In this document: piece after piece, positions 1 through 12,400 of the stretch
How positions within the stretch are numbered: the stretch's first letter is position 1
How the letters are laid out: the number at the start of each line of letters is the position of its first letter
NCBI GenBank assembly: GCA_022376465.1
Contig: JACDTU010000030.1
Coordinates: forward strand, 1 to 64,000
DNA from: Cubamyces lactineus
Taxonomy: Eukaryota; Basidiomycota; Agaricomycetes; Polyporales; Polyporaceae
Length of the DNA stretch: 64,000 bases
Reading direction: 5' to 3'
Translations under genes and position numbers: made by a program
Notes under the pieces: generated by a model
What the model was told of the DNA's origin: nothing
The model's input: the letters and a program-made list of their open reading frames with translations, nothing else
Database searches by the model: none

Positions 1-98
1 ACCCCCGACCATATGACCCCCTCCCGGTCTTCTCCCTCCGATCCCCCCAACACTCCCGTCCTCATCGTCCGACACAACGAGCTCAGCCGCAAGTCTGA

Positions 99-1324
99 CT
101 ACGACCGCTGCCGTTTCCGCCGCCGTCCACCCCCCTCCGACTCCCCATCGCTCTCCGCCGAGCTCTCGTCCTCGTCGACGTCCATCAGCATGTCGTCCCG
201 CCCCGACTTGAGCCCTTTCATCTTCCGCGTCTGCAGCTTGCTCAGGTCCTGCTTCCCCACATGGATCCTGCCCCGCAGGTCGCCCATCTCGTCCACCTCC
301 AGGTTCTTCCGCTTCTTCCCCAGGCCCTTCTCCACCTCCTGCTTCCGCAACTTCGGCCGCTTCATCGCCTGCTTCAGCAACTCCGGGTCTGCATCTTGGT
401 GTCTGCGCAGCGTCAGGTCGATGAACGGTCCCATCGGCGTAAGCTCCACTCGCGGGATGCGCGTTCCAGATTTGAGTAGTCGGATAGTGTACCCACGAAT
501 GTGTACCTTGGGGAGCGAGGCGGGATTTTCAGCAGAAGCGGCGGAAGAGGAGGCTTGGAGGGTCGTAGAGGCGGCATTCAAAGAGGGAGGAGTTGGGCCA
601 AGGGAGATGCTAATGACATGCTCAATACCCGCGAGACATATTTGGTCGATGACCTCGCCGTTGAAGAAGTCCATGAGCATCGATTTGAGCTGAACGAAGC
701 GTGGGTGCGTGTCGAACAGCTCCGAGGCGAAGTGCAGCAACGGCTTGTGTCCCGGCGTCGCCTTTGGTGTCTGCAGAAGCCATAGCTGAGAAAAAGTACA
801 GAACACTTCAGTAATACAACGCAACGCACCTTGAACTCAGCCATGCTCTTGAACATGTCTACACCAACCTCGCACATGTCCAACACGCGGTAATCGAACA
901 TGCGCACAAACGTCAACCCATCCGGCCGCTTCTTTGTGCTCTGACCAACAAGGAACAAGCTTGCGTCGTTCTTGTTCGCCCAGAACTCGAGCGAGGACGC
1001 ATCCTCGAACGGGCGGACAGTGTTTTTCTTGGAGAAGGAAATCGCATGGGGTCGCTTGAGAGCCATCTGCACATGGTTTCGCGCCATTTAATCAACGTCC
1101 ATACCATAAGGACGGAAAGACATACCAGCTCCTTCATGACACCGTTCACCTTCTCTCCCGTATGTGTACCCTTGACGAAGATGGCCGTGCGGGGATCCTC
1201 GACCTCCTTGGGCTCACGGGCCTGCAGCGCACGCTTCGACCGCGCATTTTTGGGTTTTCTGCATGGCTCTATGTCAGACAGTGCACATTTACCCCATAGA
1301 GATGCCTTACACTGTCCGCAACAT
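99..1324 (-). CDS. RPF2: Ribosome production factor 2 homolog (Brix domain)
   Basis: Role (family knowledge): nucleolar Brix-domain protein that with Rrs1 brings the 5S RNP into pre-60S particles. Seen: exons complement(99..770, 830..1066, 1126..1258, 1311..1324) give 351 residues with all phases consistent. The 14 nt first exon encodes MLRTV, joined to KPKNARSKRAL, which matches the yeast start MIRTVKPKNARAKRAL as I recall it. Further family signatures are FDTHPRFVQLKS, EHVISISLG, RIPRVELTPMGP and the C-terminal block GRIHVGKQDLSKLQTRKMKG, followed by an acidic and basic tail typical of nucleolar proteins. The last acceptor is the least certain choice: a site 15 nt upstream is also in frame and would add LWLLQ. 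The gene is divergent from DBR1. No defects seen. Confidence 0.93.
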
Positions 1325-1595
1325 CGTTTGGAGAAGGGAACGGCTAGACCGAAATTTTGGGAGAGAACGAGGAGGACAAGTGCGGAAGCGCCCGTCGATC
1401 GTGCACTTGATGGGCGCTTCTCGCTCGCAATGCGAGATTCTCGGACTGCTGCAGCTATCTCGACCTCGTCCGCTACCAGACTCTGCAAACGACGACCTCG
1501 TGCGGCTCCATGAACACATACGATATCTGATAGTAGACAAACATTAAGACAGACCACAGCCGAAGTATATTTACGGCCAGATCCAATCGTCCAGC
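1325..1595. promoter_or_regulatory. Divergent promoter interval between RPF2 and DBR1
   Basis: The two start codons face away from each other across 271 bp with no other gene, so both promoters must lie here. I see no clear TATA box on either strand. The arrangement suggests coordinated housekeeping expression of ribosome assembly and intron turnover; that is inference. Confidence 0.6.
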
Positions 1596-3457
1596 ATGAA
1601 GGTACGCTCGCGCTACGATCCGTCCATCCTTTGCAGCCCAATTCACTCAACCACCCACATTCAGATCGCCATCGAGGGATGCTGCCACGGGGAGCTCGAC
1701 GCGATCTACAGCGAGATTACGCGCCTGGAGAGTGAGAACGGGTACAGAGTCGACCTGCTCCTCATCTGCGGCGACTTCCAGGCGGTCCGCAACCACCGCG
1801 ACCTCGCATGCATGGCCGTCCCAGACAAGTACAAGAAGCTCGGCGGGTTCGCGAAGTAGGTGGGCCCATTCTTCTCTGGCATGCTTGGCGAGCTGTCATG
1901 GTAAGGAGAGAACATGTTGTTGATTGGCGAGCATGGACGACTGGTAGGTACTACACGGGTGAGGCGAAGGCGCCGGTCTTGACACTCGTCATTGGGGGCA
2001 ACCACGAAGCATCCAACTACTTCTGGGAGCTGTAAGTCGACGCACGCACTCACTTACAACTTTCTCACATACCCTCTCCCCCATCCTAGGTACCATGGTG
2101 GTTGGCTCGCACCCAACATCTACTTCCTCGGCCATGCGGGCTGTGTGCAGGTCAACGGCGTGCGCATAGCGGGTGCGTCGGGCATCTTCAAGCCAGGAGA
2201 CTTCCATCTAGGTCAGCGACGGCGAACAAATGCTTGCGGTTCATTCACTGAGCGAGAGCTTCAGGACACTTCGAATGTCCACCCTACAATCACGGTACGA
2301 TGCGCAGCATATACCACATCCGCGAATATAACATTCGCCGGCTCTCCCTCGTAAGCTATCACGCTACATACTCTCAACAATCAATCTGCTCAACTGTACA
2401 ACTACGTTAGCTCTCGTCCCCCACAATCTTCCTCTCGCACGACTGGCCACAAGGCATAGAGCACCACGGTGACCTGCGCGATCTCCTCAGGCGAAAGCCT
2501 TACTTTCGAGAGGACATCAACAAAGGTGTCCTTGGCTCGCCTCCTATGATGGGTCTCATGCGCACTCTCCAGCCTGCGTGGTGGTTCTCGGCGCACCTGC
2601 ACTGTCGCTTCGAAGCGACGGTAGTACACGGGGGCGGTCAAGATGACGGTGTGTCAGACGATGCCCCTGTGCGCGGCGCGGAGAAAACGAACCCGGACGA
2701 GATCAACATTGATGACGATGAAGGCAGCGCGGATGGACCCGCAAAAGCAAGCGAGACGGGAAAGAAGAGTGTAGAGAAATCGGCGGCGGCGGCATTGAAC
2801 CCTGACGAGATTACATTGGAAGATGAGGAGGACGAGGTGGAAGCTCCGCCGCCACCACCACCACCACCTTCCAGAAAGACCCAATTCCTAGCGTTAGACA
2901 AATGTCTCCCCAAACGGCGATTCTTGGAGGTTTGTGCCCATCCGTCCCGATGCTCACCTGTCCGTTACTGATCGTCTGACGCCGACAGGTCATCGACGTT
3001 GATGCTCCGTCTTCATCTTCTCCTGGCTCCCCAGTACTCTCGTTCGACCCTGAGTGGCTCGCGATCACCCGTGCGTTCAACCAATACATGTCTCTCGAGC
3101 GGAAGCAGTGTACATACCCAGACGAGGGCCCCGCACGAGACGCTGTCCAACAATCGCTTGAATGGATCAACGCGCACCTCCTCGCTGGCAAGGAAGACGG
3201 CCAGTTGAAAGTGGAGGATATTCAGCAGTTCTCCATGACTGCGCCAGGGCCTGCAAGCAATGAGCCGAAGACGCCGCGTGAGTCCTGTTCTGTGGTGGTG
3301 GCAGAGATGTTCAGCGAGCGTGTGGAATGCTGACCGACGTGTTGATGCAGCGCCGTATTATCCCAATCCGCAGACGGCGGCATTTTGCTCGCTGTTACAG
3401 ATTGAGAACAAGGTCGACTTCCCACCTGCCGCAGGTAGCAGCTCAGGGAGATCATGA
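1596..3457 (+). CDS. DBR1: RNA lariat debranching enzyme
   Basis: Role (family knowledge): cleaves the 2'-5' branch of excised intron lariats in the nucleus. Seen: exons 1596..1601, 1665..1855, 1948..2031, 2090..2211, 2265..2350, 2411..2929, 2989..3277 and 3351..3457 join in phase into 467 residues. The first exon holds only ATG AAG. Metallophosphoesterase motifs occur in order: EGCCHGELD near the N-terminus, [29 protein letters not shown] and [11 protein letters not shown] (the H-x-H metal ligands). An acidic, proline-rich insert lies between the catalytic domain and the conserved C-terminal region [18 protein letters not shown]. The last residues after ENKVDFPP are poorly constrained and the final exon could differ. 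Eight exons in a gene that processes introns is normal for basidiomycetes. Confidence 0.93.
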
Positions 3458-6400
3458 TGAGGCGCCGTGGTTGAACGCGCGAGGTCTTGCAGCCTCTCGC
3501 CCTAGGGGCACCTCTCGCACCTCTTTCGCTGGTGCTGAACGACTACTCGCCTAATAGGACCAATCTGAACATGTCTGTACTACCACCATGCGCGTACACC
3601 GATCTGCCGGCTATTCCATGCTCTCTGTCCCGTCTCTGCTGTCCGCCCTGTCCATCAATCCTGATCCCTGCCGTCTGTCCGTGCGAACAGCGTTCTATCT
3701 TGTCCTCGATGGTCTGATGCTGTCAGCTCCAGCACACATCTGAAACGATCTCCTCCAAGATCGTCCTCCTCTCCCGCACATCTCCGCCGGCCCTCCATCT
3801 TCGATGTTTACAATGCCGAACGTCTGCTGTCCCTTACACGCCCGTGCGAACGCGAGGTCCAGACGCGTGAATGACAGAACGTTGAGCATTTCTGACCCCC
3901 GCAATCACCCCTCCAGACGGCTCAGCTTGTTGATCTGCCCCGTCTGATCGTCCGTCCGTCCGACTAGACCCGACCCAGGGCGTGCTGCGCGTCCCTATCC
4001 TTAGGCTCAGGCGGCTGTTGATCATGTAGGTTCAGTCGAGAAAGTTGGGGCTGTCAGTGTAATGTCAAATGCGGCCAACGAGACAGCCTGATAGGTGCTC
4101 GAGCGCTGCTGAGCCTATGTCTTGACCTCCGTACGTGCCGCTGCCTGCCGCAACCCGTGCATGTGTTGAACGAGCTTGGGAAGAACGTATCCCGGCCAGC
4201 GTGGCAATTTGCTTGCTTTACGTTCGGCCTGTTCGACCTCCTGATGCATCGTGCTATCGACGCCGCACACTCGACGCAACCCTTACGGACGGTGTTCCGT
4301 CCCCGCGCCGCGGATAACGCACTCGGATTCCTTCGACGCCGCGCGTAAATGTTGTGTGTGCACTCGGCAGCCGGGCCGCGGCTTGTCATTGCTTTTGTTA
4401 TTGATGCAGCAGCTTCTTTGACAGTGGGCCGTATACGGCATGGAAAGATTGGTCACGCCGAGCACTCTATCTTCGCTCGCGCGTGAACCCTGCCTTGTAT
4501 TCCTCCTCCCTCAGCCATGCTAGCGACTTTTCCAGATGCACTCATTCATTCGCTCGCCCACACCGGGCCCCGGTCAGCGCACTGTCTCCGCGAGTCCATG
4601 CGCTCGCCATCCAACTTCCAGCGCTCGCATCACGCCCGCCGATTACTCGACTCGAAATGGCTCGTTTGCAACATCAAGCCTTACCCTCATCAGTCGCCCG
4701 AGCCAGATCGGGTTCATCAGGTACGGATAGATGCGACGCTTGCCCCATCTAGACTTGTTTGCTCACGTCCTCCCCGGAGCCTCCGCAGCGTGTCCTCGTA
4801 CTACTTAGATGTCGGCCAAGCCCCCGAGGCTTCAAACCGTGTGCCACATGCTCACGTGTAGGCCGCACGAGGCCTTCCTCGGCGAGGATTCTCCACTTTG
4901 CTCTCGCCGAAGCGTCCTTCGGCGGATACGAGGGAACGTCGAGCGTTCAGATAGGCAGCGACCAAGCGCAGCTTGCGCTCCACGCAAGTCTAGAGAATAA
5001 CCGCGGGAACGGCGGACGCAAAAGTCAGACGCACCCTCTGAACGTGAGCGGATCGTCCGGGCCTACCGCGAGAGAGGAAGCTGACACATTCGTTCCCAAC
5101 CCGGCACGAGCGGTCGCATGAAGGCCGTGCACTGCATGCCGTGCACGTCGAGCATGACGGCGATGAGCATCCTCCAGCACCCACAATCGTCCTCCGTCGC
5201 GCACAGGCTTCCACGCCCTGACCTGCGCCGTCGCGAACTCAAGCTCCGCGCGCGTGAGCGAAGCTATTTCCGCCGTGTCACCGCATCACTGCAAGAGCGT
5301 GCAGTTTGGGTGCGTGTACCACACGGGTGCAGATGCTTGTGCTATCCATGGACCGTGGTACGCTACTTACTACATTCGCAGGGTCTACAGGCTCGGACGC
5401 GCGCGGCCTATCCGGGCTCGAGACGGGTCACGAGTGGCAGAACATCTCAGGCAATCCTTGTCCCCGGTGGATCAGCTCGGATGCTTGGCGTACACAGGCT
5501 TCAGCCACGAAACGCTGAACTCTAGCTGCACTCTCCAACGCAGACAAAGTTCTCCTGTCCGATTGCTCTCATATCGGCGCTCGCATCAACTCCGCCGATC
5601 CAATTGATTGCACGCCGCGCTGCCGCGGTTCATTGACCTGATGGCAGGCATGAATACGAACGAATGTCCGTCATTCAGTGGTTGTACGTTGGTCCGTAGC
5701 GGCCTTCAAGCTTCTGAGGAGTACAGCTTGTGAGTCGGCGGCTCGAAGCACCGGAGGCGTGGGGCAATTTGCTCGACTTACGTCGAGCGTGTCTTCGTCG
5801 GCTCTATCTTCGGAGGGGAGGAGGCACGGCCTGTGCGTAGCAAAATACCCTGTATGCTAGAAGGCTCCTGCGACGCGCACGCACCGCAAGCTTGATCCGC
5901 CCGTGCTCAAGATAGTTTGCGACTGTCGACGGACACTCACTTTTCAATTTGGGCGCGATGACCGCTCAGCGAGGCCGATCTTCAAACCTTCACGCCTCCT
6001 GCGTGGGCCTTCCCGTACAAGCTCGGCGCATTCGCACGCCACAACGCGTCTGGATACCTCGAGAGGAGCTACCATCGAATCCAGGGCTGCAGCGCCAATG
6101 TACTCGTGTTCTATCCGTGCAATACTCGTCGCTCTTGGCGAGGTGCGAAGAGGGAAGAGGCCTAACCGCAACTCGTAGACGAAGGCCGAGCTCGCCGCTC
6201 GGGAGACGGGTGGGGGCCGTCCGATAGCCTACGAGCCGACCGATACGGGCACCAGCGTGCTGATGCCGCTCGGGGGGTTCATCGGCGAGTTAACATCTTT
6301 AGTGCGCATGGCTGAGTATGGGCATCATGGGACTTGGGGACCTGGGACAGACGTTCAGGTCTCAGTCCTCAGGCTCTGACGGAGGGCGAGTCGGAGTGGT

Positions 6401-9400
6401 GCGTCGTACTGAGCTCACGTAGGATCTAGTCTCCCGTGCATCTCTGACGGGATCGAGACAGGTTTGAACACGGACGGACGGACGGAGAGCGTTCGGTCAG
6501 GTCTGGGATTGGCTAGGCTTGTTCTCAGGTAAGCTGTCTCCCACAGGATCCCAACGTCCCATTGTTGAGATGACTCAGCCACTCGGCGCGCTAGGTCCAG
6601 GCAATGCTGGTACTCATCCCAGATCGAGGTTGCACCGCCAAGCCGTCAAGTGCAAGGTGGTAGAAATCGTACGGATACGCCAAGTGCTCGGAACACCGCC
6701 CTTGCTCTTGATTCTCGACTGGCCATAGTAGGCCCGTCCAACTTCGGCGTTTGCCCACTGATCAATGCGACAGCGAGTCCAATCACTCAATGACAGTCAT
6801 TCTCCGATCCGCTCGCTGAAATCGCTAGCTATAGTCCTGACGATCGACCAGACAGGTCAAAACACCACGATCTCCTTCGCGACCCGTAAGTCTCCCTACA
6901 CACGCGTCTGGCCATATACAGCGCAAGCCGCCGTCGAGACAGGCGTGCACAAAGCCGCCCGGGGTCGGACTCGGACTTGACCTCGAAGCCGGACATAACG
7001 GCAGGCTGTCCGCCTCGACGCCCCTTGCCGGTCAATGTTTGAACTGCGAAGGACCTTCCTGTCTTCCTACGAAGAGGGACTAGGGACGAGGGGGGCGCGC
7101 ATGATAGGCAAGATATAAAATAGAATTCTTGCGGTGAGCGCTGCTTGAAGTGGTCTATCACGGGTTACCGCGGACGCGTCTAACCGTGCGCCCTACGCCG
7201 ATCGGGCGGTCGGTTTCTCACTCTATCAGCTGTACTTACTATCAGGAATTGAGAGGAGGGTCCTGAGTGCCTAGAACTCCCTCCGTCGAACGTACTCGTC
7301 AACTACGAATCCTTGCCAACGCGAAGCCACACAACGCTTCTGCGTCCCACCAGTGTGCTTCGCCCGGTCAGTTCCTAATCCTCCAGGGGCACGATGCGCA
7401 GGTGGATGTGGGGTGCGGGGTACGACGCTGCGTGACAGGACGGGACTACCGGAGCTGCAGGTCCAAGCCATAGTACGAACCTAGTGTTCATCCAATCGCA
7501 CAGGGGTAGATGCTGACTACTCACAGCAGTAGTAGCAGGCTTCTTCTACTTCTCCAGTCCCTGGTCGCCTCGAGAAGCCTGAAAGCCTGAAGAGCCTTGA
7601 GGCTTTGGATTCAGCATTGCGAGTGACGGCGAGTACGTACATCCCGACTCCCGGACCCGAACTCGCTGCTCAGGATCTCACGTCCACGTCCGGCGTCACT
7701 TGTCAGCGACACCCCTTGCACATCAGGTCTTCAGGATCTCAGGCCCAGGGCACATAACCTATAGTTGCTTGTCTCGCCTTGCCACCACCCTTGTTCCTCT
7801 ACTTCCCGAGCCATTGAATTTCTGTCTGGTGCGAGACTGACGCACCGCCAGACCGCAAACCCCGGACATACATGCCCACACACACATCGGTCGAAGGCGA
7901 AGGGGGCCGGCGGACTTGGCGAACTTGTCGAAGACGGTTATGCGCTGTTAGCCATCCATACGATCCGCGTTCGACGCCTAACGCTCGACGTCTCCGCAAC
8001 CCAACCATTCCCGTGCCGACCTGCCTACACCATTGCGTGGTACTGAGCTACGACGCGGAACTTGTATGTCACTGCAGTTGGGCAGACGTTCCCAAGGGTA
8101 GCAGCCAATTTGCGAAGACGTCGGCACATGGGCCAACGCTCCGCCGTTGCATCTTGACTATACTCGTCGCAAGCTAGCACCTGTCCCTGAGCAGCCAATG
8201 CAGCTCAGACTCTGCCGCGGGATCTAGTCCCAGAACACAGGCTGCGAAGCGCTACGGGCGCCAGTCAACACCTTGTACTCGACACGATCGAACCTAACTC
8301 TGCATTTACACTCCAGTTCATTTAGCAGGCATCCTACTCAAACCGGACCTGCAGAGCCCCGAGAAAAACAAGCGCGTACCTGGGACACTCTAACGGACGG
8401 GTCAAAGTACAAGGTTCGACAGGAGGGCCTGCTCACTAGTCACCACTAGCAGACTAGCCTATTTGCAATATAAGTGCTTCAACGAGAGCGTTCGCGATCG
8501 ATGCTCGAAGCAAGAAGCCCGAGCTCGGAGACATGTCCGCACCGGGACGCGACGACGTGGGGACATACGCGGACTGCGTCTACGCTCGCGGACGACGTCG
8601 GTAGGTACTTGTGCCGGTCGCGCCAGGGTGTGAGTACGTAGGACGCTCTATGAATATGCACAGCGGAGTTGAGTATAACAGGGACAATGTGACAAGATGC
8701 GAGCACTGAGCGGGAATCAGCGGACAAAAAGCAGGCGTAAAGCCGCGACAGAGAGCACGAGGACCAGCGCAGCGCAAGACAGCTCGTCCGAACAGGAGGG
8801 TGCTCTGTGGCGAGTGGAGGCAGCTGGGAGCCGCAGCAGCTGAGGAGGAGAGAGGACGAATGGCGGGAAGGGAGAGGAAGGACGAGGTACAGGCACGCCA
8901 ACAGCGAACACCGAAGCGCGGGACATTGACAGGCGACCTTTGACGCGAACGGCCTGCGCATGCACCGTGTGTGCCTTGCGCTGCCGGCGGGAACGCTCGC
9001 TCGGGCCTCCGCTCCTGTCCATCTTCATCTTCACGGCTCGAGGTGGCTGATGGAGATGCGGACGACACGCTTCTCCCAATCTCGTACGTCCGATGGGCTG
9101 ATCCATGATCCATGGATCAGACGAGCCTGACGGGGCTGCGCTCTAGCTGGACACACGAACGTTTGAACATCCGCGCAGCGAGCACTGAATAGTACTGAAC
9201 AGTCAAGTACTGATCCCGGACGCGCGCGCGCGGGCGTATTCGTCGACATCGACATCTTTGATTCGGTGATGTCGCTCCCGGCCACGACTTCCAGCCATTG
9301 ACCGTGAACGCCGCATACATACTCGTCCGACGCACTATATCAAAGGCCCGCGGCGCGGGCATACTTGCGCACCCAGGAGCGATACGCTCGACGGTGCACG

Positions 9401-12400
9401 CTGGCGTCGAACTGGTGCCGAGCACGCGTGTGATGGCTCCCATGGGTTTACATACGCCGCGGTGCTTGCGCACGGGCAGTCCCGTCCAGGCCCCGGGTAG
9501 GGCGAGTAAGCGTGCGGAGAGACGTTCTGCGTTCTGTGCCTGGGCAAACGGCGCACGGTGATTTGGCCTCCCTCAGGCGGCGTTGAGCGCAGCTGGCAAG
9601 CGAGTGTGGCAGATCTGGATCGCAGGGCGGTGAGCTGGCGCACTCGAGCCGGGGCTAGCTGCATTGAGAGGAGTTCCTGGTCTAGCATGGGCTGCGCTGA
9701 GTGGCTGCGAAAGACCGGTCGGTGGAAGGCGAAGGAGGAAGAGAAGGGAGGACTGAAGCTGGCGTGGGATGTGTACGTACGTGTACGGTGGATCGTCTGC
9801 CACCCGACCTCGTCCGCTTCTGGGGAGATGTTCTGGAGTGCCTGGCATTGTGCTGTGGAAGGATGTGCGATTGGCGGAGGTGGGCTGCTGTCCGAACGCG
9901 GTACAAGGCCACGTCCGCTGCGCACCAGGCGTTCAGTATGAATTCCCGGGCCGAGCGACGCAGATAAGATGCTCGGATCCGAGGAAAGTGTGAGCTGGCG
10001 TCTGCGTCTATTTCCTCCGTACCTGGCAGATTGAGTTCTCGATGCCCTCTCCAGAGCCATTCGCACTAGTCCTGCCCCAACATCATTAGTACGAGCATCA
10101 TGGTCAGAGCATCAGCACTCACCTCAACGGAATTGCTCGAGCATCTTCAACGAAAACCTGACGAAAGTGCGATGTATTGTCAGCCATGGCCATACCACGC
10201 AAACTCCGTCCCACGCACGGACCGACGCCGGATCCTCCTTCTCGACCTCCGCCCCCGTCCTCGGCCGCGTCCGCCTCTCTGCCCGGAGTCCCCGCGCACA
10301 AACCGTACACACCATGCATCTCCCCGGATAAGTGCCGCCGCTTTGTCAGACCGCGCACTCCCCGCTCTCCGCGTCCCGGATGGGCCTCCCGCGCACACGG
10401 CGCGCAAAAGACCGCACGATCGCGCGAACGAAACGCAGGAAAACTTGATCATCCAGCTAGCCAGACCCTCGCTCACCTCGTGCTCCCGCGGACGTAGTAC
10501 GGCACACCGCGGCCGCGTCCAACCTTCACTGATCCATCGCTCACCGCCTTTGGCGCGTTTTGGACATGCCAAGCATGCACTCCGCCGCACTTTGCGCACC
10601 GTCTGTCCCAGTCCTCGTCCCCGTCGGCAGTTCCAACGCGAGCCAAGCGAGGGCCACAATAGTATGCACCGCTTCGCTGTCGATACACTGCAGACGCGCA
10701 CGCCACCGCGTGCTACCCGGGCCACGCCTCCGTACGTGCGCCGGCCACAGCTCGCTGCGCATGCATCCAGCCAGAAGCACGCCTCAGAAGCAGACGCAGG
10801 ACGCCCAAGAAGAGCGAGAGAAGCAGAGGTATCAGGTGAGGAACAGAGGTCGGGAGCAGATGCCAGTGCACAGTGTATAGACTGATGCCCTCAGCTGGAA
10901 CGCAAGTCGCGAGTCGCCGGATAGCTATAGCCCCAGTCCCGCACTTTAACTCGAGAACCCGAAGAAGTTGAACACGACGAGAGCAGAGAAGACCAGTTGA
11001 ACAGGATGGGAGCCAGAACGTTAACAGAGCAGTACGTGCGCGGCCATCTGACCGCGCTGCCCGGCCATGGCCATGGCCTATATGAATGCACCCGCGTACA
11101 GGGATGCATGCGTGCATGGAGGGGAACCAGTGCCAATACAGTCAACGCCATATAACTCGCACTCTTGTGATATTGGCGACGACGACTCGGGGCCTGTCGA
11201 TCAGGCCCAGGGGCGGTATCCCCTCCCCGCAGCGGCAAGCATGCATCCAGATATCCAAAATCGCACGCACTGCGTATCCCATAGCCCATCGCAATCATTC
11301 GCGATGCGATGACCAAAGCCAGCCTCATCTACCGTGCACCAGCAGCCACTTGCCCTATAGCAGCCGCGCTTTACTTCACAGACACAGGTCCCTCCAGAGC
11401 GCCCAAAGCTAAGCTGGACAGCACGCGGGGAAGAGAGCGCAAGACTCGAGAGAGGGCCCGGCCGCCCTGGGACCTGTGCCAGCCAGGCACCGAGGGAGGT
11501 CGAGAGGCGAGAGAGCCCCGGTCGGCGTGCCAGCGCGCTATCCCCGCAGCGCGCTATCGCCGTTCGGGCACATGCCACTGCTAGTCACGGTATTGGTACC
11601 GGTACCAAGTAGTGAGCATGTTGCCCGAAGCGGCATAACTTGCCTTTGGCGAGTCCTGAGTTCTGAGGTCTGAGCGCGTGAGGCTGGAGGCTGGAGGCTG
11701 GAGGCTTGAGCGGATTTGCATCCGGACACGGAGTGCTGTCGGACATAATGTACCGCCCTGCGGGCGAGCTCCTGCGCGGGCGCCTTCGCCGTTGAACGTT
11801 GAGAATCCGTCCAAGTCGACGTCGAATCAGCAAGATGAGATCCGGTGAGCTACAGACCGCGCAAGCCACCCGTCCGTCCGTCCGTCTGCCCGAATCCGTC
11901 CATATGCATATGTGCGGTCGCCCGGTGTACGTCGGTGCCTTGCAATAGGCTTAGCACACTATCGGCATTCGCACCTGACCTGTACATGTATGCATGCACG
12001 CTCGCACTCGCGTCCGGGATTGTGATCGGTCTGAACGACCCGACGCTGATGCCGCTCTGTCAGGACGCGCGGTTAGCGGACAGAAGCAGAAGCAGGAGCA
12101 GAGGAGGGAGGGACGCGAACGAGGTTGAGATATGTACTAGAGAACGCGCGAAGTAAGGTGCGGTACGGCCGCTCGCGATGAGCGTGCGAGAGCGCGCAAA
12201 TCATCCATTTACCCCTAGTGCCGGCAGCCGAGTCCTCGTTCTCATTCTCGTTCTCGTTCTCGTCCCTGTCCTGCCCTATCTTGCAATACTGCAAGCACTG
12301 CTTTATGCAGCAACTCAGGCCCGAGTCGTATTCGCAACGAACGGCGCTCAGCACGAGCCTCGCAATCACACACGCACCTCCCGTACATGGCGATATCTCC

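Noticed and set aside
13..693. 226-codon plus-strand ORF
   Set aside because: Antisense shadow of RPF2 exon 4; Ser/Pro/Arg composition without motif.
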